Assembly: GCF_030546755.1 (NCBI RefSeq)
Contig: NZ_JAUOPE010000002.1
Coordinates: forward strand, 186,001 to 250,000
DNA: 64,000 nt
Direction of reading: 5' to 3'
From: Colwellia sp. 1_MG-2023
GTDB taxonomy: Bacteria > Pseudomonadota > Gammaproteobacteria > Enterobacterales > Alteromonadaceae
The position numbers and the translations under genes were made by a program. A model generated the notes under the pieces. It had not been told where the DNA came from. It searched no databases and was given only the letters and a program-made list of their open reading frames with translations. Positions 9,962 to 18,599 of the stretch are shown one piece after another; positions within the stretch are counted from its first letter, which is position 1, and the number at the start of each line of letters is the position of its first letter.

Positions 9962-10533
9962 TAGAAGTTTGCTCGATACGTTGAAAAAACAATATCAAAA
10001 CCTGTTGGCGTGGTCACAGTAACTTTTATAAGTTTTGCAATATCAGTACTGGCATCACATTCACCATTATAATCACCATCGTTACACACAGCCACATCAA
10101 CGCCATAACCTACATATAAAGCAGCAAGTGTATTATCATTTAACGAATTTTGTATGACATCCCCTTTATTAATTTCATTATAATCATCAACGTCATCGTA
10201 AGTGGCTCTTGTTTCTCCACTATCAGCACCCATTGTTGTACTACATGCAGGTGCAGACACTTCGCCACAACGAATTAAGCCACCCGTTTTATCCGAGTTT
10301 TCATCAAAGGCTTTTTGTTGAATTTCATTGAGCATTGACTGACCCAGCTCTGCCGCTTTAATTTGATGAAGTTGATCAGCGCTTTGCTCAGTCATCGGAT
10401 AAATCAAGGTAAGTAACACTGAAAAAGCTATCGACAACACCACAATGCCAATGACCGTTTCAATTAAAGTAAAGCCATTTACCATTCTAAGTGTATGCCT
10501 ACGGATATTTAAACGACCGAATTTAGGATGCAT
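9961..10533 (-). CDS. mshD: MSHA prepilin-like protein MshD
   Basis: A 190-residue minor pilin with a long 20-residue leader ending RMVNG, cleaved before FTLIETVIGIVVLSIAFSVL. It resembles GspI/PilV-type minor pilins that prime pilus assembly. The start at 10533 is supported by GAAGGA eight bases upstream; a later ATG at 10485 would give a very short leader of MVNG. Four cysteines (CGEVS, CSTTM, CNDGD, CDAST) may form disulfides. It overlaps mshC by 11 bp. Confidence 0.88.
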   Translation of the reverse strand: MHPKFGRLNIRRHTLRMVNGFTLIETVIGIVVLSIAFSVLLTLIYPMTEQSADQLHQIKAAELGQSMLNEIQQKAFDENSDKTGGLIRCGEVSAPACSTTMGADSGETRATYDDVDDYNEINKGDVIQNSLNDNTLAALYVGYGVDVAVCNDGDYNGECDASTDIAKLIKVTVTTPTGFDIVFSTYRANF

Positions 10534-11041
10534 GAATGTATCCTTCAGGTTCTATGGTAATGGTTAAGGTTTCTTCACCAACAACATAAATTTCACAGGT
10601 TGCAGCACAACCTTGAGGCCGGCCCATTTGATCAAATGAAAAGACTCCAGTATCGCTATAACTAAAAGTAACTGAATGTTCAGCATCTACTTTTACGCTG
10701 GTTACTTCACCGGCTTGCGCATCAGACCATTGACTTGTATCGCAATTGTTCGCATTGGCTGTATCGGTTTTAAGTAAACCGATTATTTTTTTATCTGTCG
10801 ATATTTTGATTTGCCGACAAATATCAGTATCAACGGTTTGTTGCATAGCACGCAGCTGAATATTACGAAGCGTAGAAATCACTTCAGTGCGATATGCATA
10901 AGCCTCGAAGCCATTTGAAGTAAACATCCGAGGGACAATTGTTACCGATAAGATGCCTAAAATAATGATAGTCACCAATAACTCAATCAAGGTAAAACCT
11001 TTGGTAGTGAGTCTTGTGCTGTCAAAAAATTTAAGCTTCAT
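10523..11041 (-). CDS. mshC: MSHA prepilin-like protein MshC
   Basis: A 172-residue pseudopilin with leader ending TTKG and mature N-terminus FTLIELLVTIIILGILSVT, like GspH/FimT-type minor pilins. The C-terminal part carries the cysteine pair CAATCEIY. It starts 15 bp after the second MshA-type pilin gene and overlaps mshD, so it is part of the same transcript. Assignment to MshC rests on the order A-C-D-O-P and on size. Confidence 0.87.
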   Translation of the reverse strand: MKLKFFDSTRLTTKGFTLIELLVTIIILGILSVTIVPRMFTSNGFEAYAYRTEVISTLRNIQLRAMQQTVDTDICRQIKISTDKKIIGLLKTDTANANNCDTSQWSDAQAGEVTSVKVDAEHSVTFSYSDTGVFSFDQMGRPQGCAATCEIYVVGEETLTITIEPEGYIHAS

Positions 11042-11056
11042 AAGAACATGACTTAG

Positions 11057-11539
11057 TTATAAACAAGGGTTAACACCAATAACTGGCTTGGTATTAGCTC
11101 CTGTAGATCGCGTATAGTGCACTATGCAAGCATCACTTGTTGAAGTAGGCACCGTTTCACCTTTTCTATAAATATATACTCTGGTTGAATCGGTGGATTT
11201 TTGTATGCTAAAAGCATCAGTGTCGTAATCGATTAATTTTTTCCATTCAGTATCAGTACCCAGAGGATAACCATAATGAGTAAAAACTGTCACTCCTCCG
11301 GGTAAAGTTATCGACGGTAATGCTGGAAATGCAAAAGCTTCGTTATGAATGCCTTTTACAATCGCTTTACCGTAAACTAAAGCCGATGCCCCTTCCATCG
11401 AGGCTTTCACTGCTTGTAAAGTCGCCGTGTGCGCATCCGCTTCTAAATTAATAAATTTTGGAGCCGCCGTTGCGGCTAAAATGCCAAGAATAACGATAAC
11501 CACCACTAACTCTATCAGAGTAAAACCTTTACTTTTCAT
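11057..11539 (-). CDS. Second MshA-type type IV pilin (paralogue of MshA)
   Basis: A 160-residue pilin with a five-residue leader (MKSKG) and a mature N-terminus FTLIELVVVIVILGILAATA identical over the first 20 residues to the upstream MshA, followed by APKFINLEADAHTATLQAVK. The C-terminal half differs from MshA but keeps the disulfide-loop cysteines (CIVHY and CL at the end). It lies directly after mshA behind a terminator hairpin at 11564-11590. It may be an alternative or minor subunit of the MSHA pilus made at lower level by partial read-through; this role is inferred. Confidence 0.85.
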   Translation of the reverse strand: MKSKGFTLIELVVVIVILGILAATAAPKFINLEADAHTATLQAVKASMEGASALVYGKAIVKGIHNEAFAFPALPSITLPGGVTVFTHYGYPLGTDTEWKKLIDYDTDAFSIQKSTDSTRVYIYRKGETVPTSTSDACIVHYTRSTGANTKPVIGVNPCL

Positions 11540-11563
11540 TAACCGTTCGCTTTATCTATTCAT

Positions 11564-11590
11564 TAAAAAAGGAGAGCAATGCTCTCCTTT
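11564..11590 (-). terminator. Terminator/attenuator hairpin between mshA and the second pilin gene
   Basis: A 10-bp perfect stem, AAAGGAGAGC (11568-11577) with GCTCTCCTTT (11581-11590), loop AAT, followed on the minus strand by a T-run (complement of the A-run from 11565). It lies 33 bp after the mshA stop and would end most transcripts after the major pilin gene, leaving partial read-through to the second pilin and mshCDOP. Confidence 0.85.
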
Positions 11591-11622
11591 GAAGATATCA
11601 AATTTTACCATAATGGCAAGAT

Positions 11623-12138
11623 TTAACAGCCCGATGTCTCAAACGTTATTGCAGGCTTAATATTTGAATCAGTACTTTCTACATATGACACGTAACAGTT
11701 AGCAGTCACCGCAGCAGCCGCAGTTAATGCAGGATCAACAGTAGGATACCAGACAATTCGCCCATTTGTTGCTGTTGTGCCGTCAGTTGCCGATAAAAAG
11801 TTAGCTGCATCAATATCTAAAATTGCTCCCCATGTGGTTGCATTTGCATCACCATTTTCAGGCCAGCCATCCACTAAACCTACTGTAGCACCATTTATTG
11901 TTATAGTAGATGCTCCGCTAACATTGTTACTAATTAAAGCTTTTGCATGAACCATATTAGTTGCACTATCTACAGATCCCTTAACGGCTTCAATTGTTGC
12001 GCCAGTCGCATCACTAGTTAAGTCGATAAATTTAGGTGCTGCTGTGGCCGCTAAAATACCTAAAATAACAATAACCACCACTAATTCTATTAGGGTAAAA
12101 CCTTTAGCTTTTGTATTTATATTTGATAAGTTTTTCAT
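11623..12138 (-). CDS. mshA: MSHA major pilin MshA
   Basis: A 171-residue type IVa pilin: leader MKNLSNINTKAKG, then FTLIELVVVIVILGILAATA and APKFIDLTSDATGATIEAVKG, matching MSHA pilins, with Glu+5. The globular domain ends with a disulfide-type cysteine pair (CYVSY and the final C). The Ala/Thr-rich composition fits an abundant surface subunit. AAGG/AGG precedes the ATG. It is 58 bp after mshB and followed by a strong hairpin, as expected for the most highly expressed gene of the cluster. Confidence 0.92.
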   Translation of the reverse strand: MKNLSNINTKAKGFTLIELVVVIVILGILAATAAPKFIDLTSDATGATIEAVKGSVDSATNMVHAKALISNNVSGASTITINGATVGLVDGWPENGDANATTWGAILDIDAANFLSATDGTTATNGRIVWYPTVDPALTAAAAVTANCYVSYVESTDSNIKPAITFETSGC

Positions 12139-12196
12139 AAACCTGCCTTATTTTTAATGAAAATAATTTATTTAATCTTTATTTAGTATTGATTGA

Positions 12197-12808
12197 TTAA
12201 TTGTTAATTGTAATTGCCACTGTGCTTGAAGCAGGGTCATAGGTAAAGTTATTACCTTGAGCTGTGCTTGTTGGTGTTGCATATGAGCCACCTGATTTTG
12301 GTAATGACTCTTTTAAATAAAAGATACACGTATTATTACCGTTACTACCCGTACCTACCGATTGCACAACAAAATAATCAATATTAGCACCGTTATTTAA
12401 GTCAGCAGCCGTATCAGAAATTGACGGTGGTTGCGCTAGAATATTATTCCATACTTCGATACAACGAGTCGTATTCATATTACCGTTATTTGCACCTGTT
12501 GTGGTTAAACCCATAGGGTAACCTGGTCGAAACGCATTGGTATTCGTTGCTGGTGTTGTTAAGTACAACGCTGAACCATCATAGTTCACAAAGTTAGTGT
12601 TAGTGTCTTGCGGTCGGCCTTCTGCTTCCCATTGAGCACGCGTCAATGATACAGCGGTTGCAAACCCTCCTGCCATGCCTTCAATATTAGCTTGCTTGGC
12701 TTGATCGGTAAGATCAAGAAATTTAGGAATAGCTGTTACCGCCAAAAATCCTAAAATAACCACAACAATCACTAATTCTATAAGGGTAAAACCTGACTGT
12801 TTTTTCAT
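12197..12808 (-). CDS. mshB: MSHA pilin protein MshB
   Basis: A 203-residue pilin-like protein with leader MKKQSG and mature FTLIELVIVVVILGFLAVTA followed by IPKFLDLTDQAKQANIEG. It is longer than MshA, has cysteines at CIEVW and CIFYL, and contains the RAQWEAEGRP segment typical of MshB. It is the first gene of the pilin run, with AGAGG before the ATG and a 149-bp upstream gap from mshF that probably holds a pilin promoter, though no clear -35/-10 pair was found. Confidence 0.9.
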   Translation of the reverse strand: MKKQSGFTLIELVIVVVILGFLAVTAIPKFLDLTDQAKQANIEGMAGGFATAVSLTRAQWEAEGRPQDTNTNFVNYDGSALYLTTPATNTNAFRPGYPMGLTTTGANNGNMNTTRCIEVWNNILAQPPSISDTAADLNNGANIDYFVVQSVGTGSNGNNTCIFYLKESLPKSGGSYATPTSTAQGNNFTYDPASSTVAITINN

Positions 12809-12957
12809 ATCAACCTCTAATATTCTTCACTAACAATCTTATCTAAATTGATTCTAACAACGTTTAGCTTGCTAAGTCACTTAATTCATTAACAAGTTTT
12901 ACATTATTTGGTAATTTTATGCTTTTCAGTAACAATGTCTACCTTCATCAATGACAA

Positions 12958-13467
12958 CTACAGGTAGTTTACTTCACTCACTTTCCCATTTTGCATATCG
13001 TAATCAAAGCTTACCCCTGAAGGTAAAGTATAACGGCACGTGTTAGTAATCTTATATTCATCCTGATTGGTCGTACTTTTCTTCGTGTTTATTTCTAGCA
13101 CCGCAATCGGCTGATTCATAAAATATAAATCGGTTGTCATTAACGCAAACCAAATTTTCTTACATTTTTCATTTTTATCATCAACGTCAATCCAACCTTG
13201 TGAATTTATTTTCAATATGACATTTGGTTTATCTTTTTCTTTTAAGATAATTTCATCTGGCTGTCCGTCCATAAACCACTGTGCCCTAATTGCTAAAACA
13301 CTAGCCGAAAAGTTACGGGCAACAGCATCAAAACCTACTTCAGTTAACTGTTGCTCTTGTTTAAAAAAGTAATAGATAAAACTCGCCATCAATACTGCGA
13401 TTAACGCAATAATAAGGACATTTTCGCCAAGCGTTTTTCCACGGTTACTCCCCTCGGCACGCTTCAC
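12958..13467 (-). CDS. mshF: MSHA biogenesis protein MshF
   Basis: A 169-residue protein with a basic N-terminus, one membrane helix (about 17-32, VLIIALIAVLMASFIYYFF) and a small soluble domain with two cysteines. It lacks a prepilin cleavage motif. The motif AIRAQWFMDGQP echoes the region after the helix in MshB, suggesting distant pilin ancestry. The start is GTG at 13467, supported by AAGGA nine bases upstream. It begins two bases after the mshG stop. Its exact job in MSHA assembly is not known. Confidence 0.85.
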   Translation of the reverse strand: MKRAEGSNRGKTLGENVLIIALIAVLMASFIYYFFKQEQQLTEVGFDAVARNFSASVLAIRAQWFMDGQPDEIILKEKDKPNVILKINSQGWIDVDDKNEKCKKIWFALMTTDLYFMNQPIAVLEINTKKSTTNQDEYKITNTCRYTLPSGVSFDYDMQNGKVSEVNYL

Positions 13468-13469
13468 TA

Positions 13470-14711
13470 TTATTTTCCTTTAAATGCCGACATCATATCC
13501 CACATAGGTGTAAATATACCTAATGCTAGAATCAATACCATTGATGCTACTATCGCTATTAGTATAGGTTCAATTTTTGCGGTAAGCGTACTTAATTCAT
13601 AATCGACTTCTCGCTCGTAATAATCGCCAACTTCTTCTAGCAATTCATCTACTCGACCAGTTTCTTCACCTACGGCTATCATTTGTAACACTAAAGGAGT
13701 AAATAGCTTACTGGCAACAGCAGAGCGTAATAAACTTTCGCCGCTTTCAATCCCCGTTCGCATAGCAATAATTTTTTCACTCATATACGTGTTATCAACC
13801 GCGTCAGAAACAAGTGTTAAGCCGGAAGTCATCGGAACCCCTGCTTTTAAGACAATTGCAAAACTATGCGAAAAACGAGATAGAATTGAACGTTCAATAA
13901 TAGAACCAACTATGGGCAATCTTGTTTTTATTCTATCCCACTGATATAGGCCTTTTTCTGTTTTTAAATAAGCTCTTAAACCAAAGAAAACACCTAGTAA
14001 AACCACCAATAAATGCGGCCAGTAATCTAAGAAAAAATTAGAGCTTGAGATCAGAGCTTTCGTTGCCCAGGGTAAGTCAGCGCCTAATTTTGAGAACATA
14101 TTCGCAAATGTAGGGATCACAAAAATATTTAAAATAACGATAGCAATGGCAATTGCACCTAATACGAATGAAGGATAACGCAACGCAGTTTTAATGCGTT
14201 TTCGGGTGTCTTGTTCTCGCTCAAAATAACTCGCTAATTTACTAAATGCTTCGTCAAGTTGACCGGTGTTTTCACCAACATGTACCAATGAAACAAAAAG
14301 TGGTGAAAATAATTTGGGGTGTTGATGTAAGGCTGAAGAAAGTTCATAGCCGCCTTCAAGCTGAGTGGCTATTTCAGCTAACGCCACTTTAAGCTTTGGT
14401 GAGTTACTTGATTCTGCCATGCCGTTTATAGCACGTAGAATCGGCACGCCCGAACGAACTAATGCATACATTTGTCGACAAAAAACAATTAAGTCGTCCA
14501 ATGAAATAGCTGAAAAACCTAACAATTCACCTATATCTATATCAGCAAGATCACCCGAACTATTAACCACTTTTTTTGCTGCTTCAATTGAAACTGGCAC
14601 AATTTGTTGACGTGATAATTGTTCCGCTGCGGCATTTGCATTCGGAGCATCAATAGAGCCTTTAACCTGTGCTCCTTGTGAGTTTCGACCTATATAGCTA
14701 AAAGCTGCCAT
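13470..14711 (-). CDS. mshG: MSHA assembly platform protein MshG (PilC/GspF family)
   Basis: A 413-residue polytopic inner-membrane protein with two T2SSF domains (about 78-200 and 275-400), each followed by membrane helices, and a short N-terminal cytoplasmic segment (MAAFSYIGRNSQGAQVKG). The motifs GVPILRAI, HVGENTGQLDEAF, GVPMTSGL and AVGEETGRVDELL are the paired repeats of this family. It transmits motion from the MshE ATPase to pilin subunits. Five bases separate it from mshE. Confidence 0.95.
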   Translation of the reverse strand: MAAFSYIGRNSQGAQVKGSIDAPNANAAAEQLSRQQIVPVSIEAAKKVVNSSGDLADIDIGELLGFSAISLDDLIVFCRQMYALVRSGVPILRAINGMAESSNSPKLKVALAEIATQLEGGYELSSALHQHPKLFSPLFVSLVHVGENTGQLDEAFSKLASYFEREQDTRKRIKTALRYPSFVLGAIAIAIVILNIFVIPTFANMFSKLGADLPWATKALISSSNFFLDYWPHLLVVLLGVFFGLRAYLKTEKGLYQWDRIKTRLPIVGSIIERSILSRFSHSFAIVLKAGVPMTSGLTLVSDAVDNTYMSEKIIAMRTGIESGESLLRSAVASKLFTPLVLQMIAVGEETGRVDELLEEVGDYYEREVDYELSTLTAKIEPILIAIVASMVLILALGIFTPMWDMMSAFKGK

Positions 14712-14715
14712 TTAT

Positions 14716-16431
14716 TTACTCTTTCACATCTATTATTTCTACGAGGCGAAGGACTTCTTCAACCGTTGTGATACCTTGAGTTGCATAGTTAAACGCCGCA
14801 ACCGCTAAAGGAGTAAAGCTTGGGTTTGCTTTTGATAATTCAGTAAAGCTTTCTGCATCTTCACGTTTCAATGCAGCCATCATTGGCTCATTCATTTCTA
14901 ATAATTCAAAAACACCAATACGACCTTTATAACCGGTATATTGACAAGTTTGACAACCTTTACCTTGTTTAAAAGTGGCACCATTAGCTTTGTCTCCTGC
15001 TAAATGGGTTAACCATAATTTTTCTTGGCTGCTCGGTTGATATTCTTCCTGGCATTTATCACAAACTTTTCGTACTAGTCGCTGTGCGATAACCGCCCGT
15101 AAAGAGCTACCTACGAGAAAGCCTGCTGCGCCCATATCCATTAAACGTAATGCACTGGTGATAGCATCGTTAGTATGTAAGGTAGATAACACCAAGTGAC
15201 CCGTTAATGCTCCCCGTAAGCCTATTTCAACAGTTTCATGATCACGCATCTCACCAACCATAAGAATATCAGGATCTTGTCGTAATGCTGTTCTTAATAC
15301 TCCAGAGAAAGTTAGGTTAATTTTACTATTAACTTGCACTTGATTGACTCGTGGTAAACGATATTCCACCGGATCTTCAACAGTAATAATTTTTTTGCTT
15401 GATTGGTTTAATTCACTCAATGCCCCGTAAAGCGTAGTTGTTTTACCACTACCCGTTGGCCCTGTAACGAGGATCATACCATGAGGACGCGAAATTTGAT
15501 GCCGTACTCTAGCCACGATATCAGCTGGCATGCCGGTTTCATCAAGCGATAATAAGCCTGCTGATTGGTCAAGCAAGCGCATAACTACTGACTCACCATG
15601 CTGAACGGGCATAGTTGACATACGCACATCAATTGAATGGCCCTTGATCTGCAAATTAAAACGTCCGTCTTGAGGAAGACGCTTTTCTGAAATGTCTAAA
15701 CCTGCCATCAGTTTTAAACGCAAAACCATCGCTGAGGCTATTTTATTTTCTTTTAAAACGTTTTCTTGTAAGACACCATCAATACGTTGACGAATACGTA
15801 ATAAATGCTCATCAGGCTCAATATGAATATCAGATGCGCGCATTTGTACTGCGTCTTCAAACACTGATTGCAGTAACTTACCTACCGTTGCATCACCACC
15901 TTCATCAACAAAAGAAGTACTTAAATCAAAATCAGTGGTTTGTTCGTACTCTTCTTCTAACTGACTAGCAAATGACTCGATATCAGCCGTACGACGATAT
16001 AAGCCATCAAAGGCGTCATACAATTGCGATTCCATCACCACGGCAAGTTTTAACGCTTTAGGCGATAACATTTGTTCAAGTTGATCAAGACCACTTAAAT
16101 CAGCGGGATCACTCATGCCTAACAGAACTGCATCACCTTGATCTTCAATAATAACAGCGCGTAAGCGACGCGCATGCACTTCAGGTAAAAGCTTCGCCAC
16201 GGCAGGGTCAATCCTACGTTGGCTTATATCTAAAAATGGTACATCCAATTGCTGCGCTAAAAATTCTAATAATTGACGTTCTGCAATATGACCCAATTCA
16301 ATCAAGGTATCACCGAGTTTTCTACCCGTTGATTTTTGACTGTTTAACGCTTGCATTAATTGTTCATTGGTAATGATATGTTCATGTACCAATAAATCAC
16401 CTAGCCGCATTTTTAATTTAGGGGCTGCCAT
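14716..16431 (-). CDS. mshE: MSHA pilus extension ATPase MshE (c-di-GMP-binding GspE/PilB family)
   Basis: A 571-residue hexameric ATPase that powers pilus extension. The N-terminal MshEN domain has two tandem motifs, RLGDLLVHEHIITNEQLMQAL (first 20 residues diagnostic) and KLGDTLIELGHIAERQLLEF, the pattern known to bind cyclic-di-GMP in Vibrio MshE. The catalytic part has Walker A GPTGSGKTTTLYG (about 324), Walker B DILMVGEMRD (about 390), and a zinc site of two CxxC motifs (CDKC about 455, CQTC about 492). All key residues are present. Confidence 0.96.
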   Translation of the reverse strand: MAAPKLKMRLGDLLVHEHIITNEQLMQALNSQKSTGRKLGDTLIELGHIAERQLLEFLAQQLDVPFLDISQRRIDPAVAKLLPEVHARRLRAVIIEDQGDAVLLGMSDPADLSGLDQLEQMLSPKALKLAVVMESQLYDAFDGLYRRTADIESFASQLEEEYEQTTDFDLSTSFVDEGGDATVGKLLQSVFEDAVQMRASDIHIEPDEHLLRIRQRIDGVLQENVLKENKIASAMVLRLKLMAGLDISEKRLPQDGRFNLQIKGHSIDVRMSTMPVQHGESVVMRLLDQSAGLLSLDETGMPADIVARVRHQISRPHGMILVTGPTGSGKTTTLYGALSELNQSSKKIITVEDPVEYRLPRVNQVQVNSKINLTFSGVLRTALRQDPDILMVGEMRDHETVEIGLRGALTGHLVLSTLHTNDAITSALRLMDMGAAGFLVGSSLRAVIAQRLVRKVCDKCQEEYQPSSQEKLWLTHLAGDKANGATFKQGKGCQTCQYTGYKGRIGVFELLEMNEPMMAALKREDAESFTELSKANPSFTPLAVAAFNYATQGITTVEEVLRLVEIIDVKE

Positions 16432-16435
16432 TTAA

Positions 16436-17641
16436 TTATTCTCCTAACTCTTGAACTCGCTGAACAGCAAATTGTCGAGCATTGTCAGAAAGATCATTTT
16501 TATTTATCGCTTGACCATAAGCACGTTTTGCTTGTTCAAAATTACTATCACTATCGTACGCAACCGCTAAACCAAGCCACCATCGCCCTGCATTTGGCTC
16601 TAATGTTGTTAATAACTGATAGGCTGTTATTGCTATGTTAAATTGTGATATTTGTTGGGCATGACTAGCAAGCAATGCTTGATATTCTACATTCTCAACA
16701 GCGGGTAATTCTTTTAAGGTGTTAACCGCCGCTGTCGTTTGCCCTTGATTTAAGTATATACGAGCTTTCATTAAACGAAATTCGCTATCTTGTGGGTATA
16801 GTTGAATACCTTGCGAGAGTAAATTAATGGCAGGTTGGTAAGATTGCCTACCAAACCATAACGCCGCCAATTTTTTCCGAGCAATTTGATGATCTGGTGA
16901 CATTAGCAGAATATCTTCAAACAATTTTTCAGCTCTGGTTAACTTATTCTCAGCTAACGCTTGCTCGGCTTGATCAATTTTTTGCTGAGTTAATTCAGCA
17001 GCCGTTAATTGTTTGCGTGAAATGGTTAACTGCGGTTTCTCACTTTTGATGACTGTTTTTTCCGCTTCTTTTACTGGCAATGCATCAAGGTTAATATTTT
17101 CATTTTCTGTCGTTTTTGTATTTAACGCGGTTTGATGGTTCAAATTAGAAACGTTTTTAATTTCGTTATTGGAAACATTTTTTTCTATTAAATCATTTGG
17201 TTTTGTTAAATCATTTGGTTTTGTAATGCTGGTATTTGCCAAAGTAGTAATTGTTTGAGCATTTTCCTGCGCTTTATCTTCCTTAATTTCATCTTCGGCG
17301 GGTGACGTATCTTCTTCGTTGTTAACGGTTTCAATAAGCGTGTTAATTTTCTTACTTGCAGCATCAGTATTAAAGGCATTATCTACGCCTTCTACCAATT
17401 GTTGTGCGTGTTGATTTTGCTCATATGAATTATCGTTCAAGCTTTTTAACGATTTATTTTCATTATAAAGCTGCCACATAAAAATTCCGAGAATATTTAG
17501 CGCAATTACTATGATGACAATAATAGCGATTAACTTCCAAGGCATGCCTTGTTTTCTTATTGGCACAGCACTATTTTGCGAGTGTTGTTGCTCATTTTGG
17601 CGCTCATCCAAATCTTTTAGCATCTGATTAATGACACTCAT
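16436..17641 (-). CDS. mshN: MSHA biogenesis protein MshN (TPR protein)
   Basis: A 401-residue bitopic protein: a short cytoplasmic tail, one membrane helix (about 36-58), a long low-complexity N/T/K/E-rich linker (about 75-225) and four or more tetratricopeptide repeats at the C-terminus (LAENKLTRAEKLFEDILLMS, QPAINLLSQGIQLYPQDS, QTTAAVNTLKELP). The linker includes a duplicated TKPNDL from an 18-bp tandem repeat. MshN is an accessory assembly protein of the MSHA system, probably in the periplasm. Its start overlaps the mshM stop by four bases (ATGA). Confidence 0.88.
   Translation of the reverse strand: MSVINQMLKDLDERQNEQQHSQNSAVPIRKQGMPWKLIAIIVIIVIALNILGIFMWQLYNENKSLKSLNDNSYEQNQHAQQLVEGVDNAFNTDAASKKINTLIETVNNEEDTSPAEDEIKEDKAQENAQTITTLANTSITKPNDLTKPNDLIEKNVSNNEIKNVSNLNHQTALNTKTTENENINLDALPVKEAEKTVIKSEKPQLTISRKQLTAAELTQQKIDQAEQALAENKLTRAEKLFEDILLMSPDHQIARKKLAALWFGRQSYQPAINLLSQGIQLYPQDSEFRLMKARIYLNQGQTTAAVNTLKELPAVENVEYQALLASHAQQISQFNIAITAYQLLTTLEPNAGRWWLGLAVAYDSDSNFEQAKRAYGQAINKNDLSDNARQFAVQRVQELGE
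17188..17223. repeat. Perfect 18-bp tandem duplication inside mshN
   Basis: The unit TTAAATCATTTGGTTTTG occurs twice in direct succession (17188-17205 and 17206-17223). It encodes the repeated TKPNDL in the MshN linker and keeps frame. It looks like a recent slippage event in a tolerant disordered region. Confidence 0.9.
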
Positions 17642-18540
17642 TTCAATGCTCCATAATAATACGCCATAAAAATCACTACGCTGATCATTACGCAGAGACT
17701 AAATATTAGGGTTAACTTATAATCTGGCTGGTTGATAGCTTCGGTATCATGGCAGGCAATTTTTAAGTGTTTACTGGTCATTTGGTATTGTCCTTGCCCA
17801 TAACTTAACATCAACATTTTATGACATAAAATATTCACCAATCTTGGTGTTCCCTTAGTCACTTTGGCTATTTTTTTACATAAACGGTGGTTGAATAAAG
17901 TAGCTCCTTTATAACCCGCCACTACCATTCTATGTTGAATATAACTTTCAACTTCATCGCTATCCATTGTCCGTAAGTTGTATGAAAAGGTAATACGTTG
18001 CTTTAATTGTCGAAACGCGGGCTCATTTAATCGATGATCTAATTCTGGCTGTGCGAATAACACCACTTGTAATAACTTTCTTGTTTCCGTTTCTAAATTC
18101 GTAAATAAACGAAGTGCCTCTAAACTTTCCGCAGGTAATGCTTGCGATTCATCTAAAATCAATACCACTGAATGGCCTTGACTATGTAGTTCAAGTAATC
18201 GTTGTTGAATACGTTGCGTTAATAACTGCACTGACATACGTTGCGCTTGCTTAACTCCCAACTCAACAGCAACGGCGCGCCTTAGTTCATCTGGCTTTAA
18301 ATATGGATTGGGAATATAAGCAGTCACAAAATGCTCGGGTATTTCATTGAGCAGTTTTCGACACAGCAAAGTTTTGCCTGTGCCAACTTCACCAACCACT
18401 TTAATGAAACCTTCACCTGTTTTTAACGCTGTAGTTAAGACAGCCAACGCTTCGTTATGCGGTTCAAGACCTAAATAAAAGTTAGTATTTGGCGTTAAAG
18501 TAAAAGGTAATTCTTTTAAACCAAAGTGATATAAATACAT
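17638..18540 (-). CDS. mshM: MSHA biogenesis ATPase MshM (ExeA/GspA-like AAA protein)
   Basis: A 300-residue AAA ATPase of the ExeA type: Walker A GEVGTGKTLLCRKLL (about 46), Walker B VVLILDESQAL (about 127), sensor region, and a C-terminal membrane helix (about 276-295). ExeA-type proteins help insert or assemble the secretin through peptidoglycan, which fits the position next to mshL. It ends with an ATGA overlap into mshN and starts 59 bp after the mshL stop. Confidence 0.92.
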   Translation of the reverse strand: MYLYHFGLKELPFTLTPNTNFYLGLEPHNEALAVLTTALKTGEGFIKVVGEVGTGKTLLCRKLLNEIPEHFVTAYIPNPYLKPDELRRAVAVELGVKQAQRMSVQLLTQRIQQRLLELHSQGHSVVLILDESQALPAESLEALRLFTNLETETRKLLQVVLFAQPELDHRLNEPAFRQLKQRITFSYNLRTMDSDEVESYIQHRMVVAGYKGATLFNHRLCKKIAKVTKGTPRLVNILCHKMLMLSYGQGQYQMTSKHLKIACHDTEAINQPDYKLTLIFSLCVMISVVIFMAYYYGALK

Positions 18541-18599
18541 AACTTACTTAGCCGATTAAGACACGATTATTGTCAAAAATTAGTGCGTTGAACCCTACT

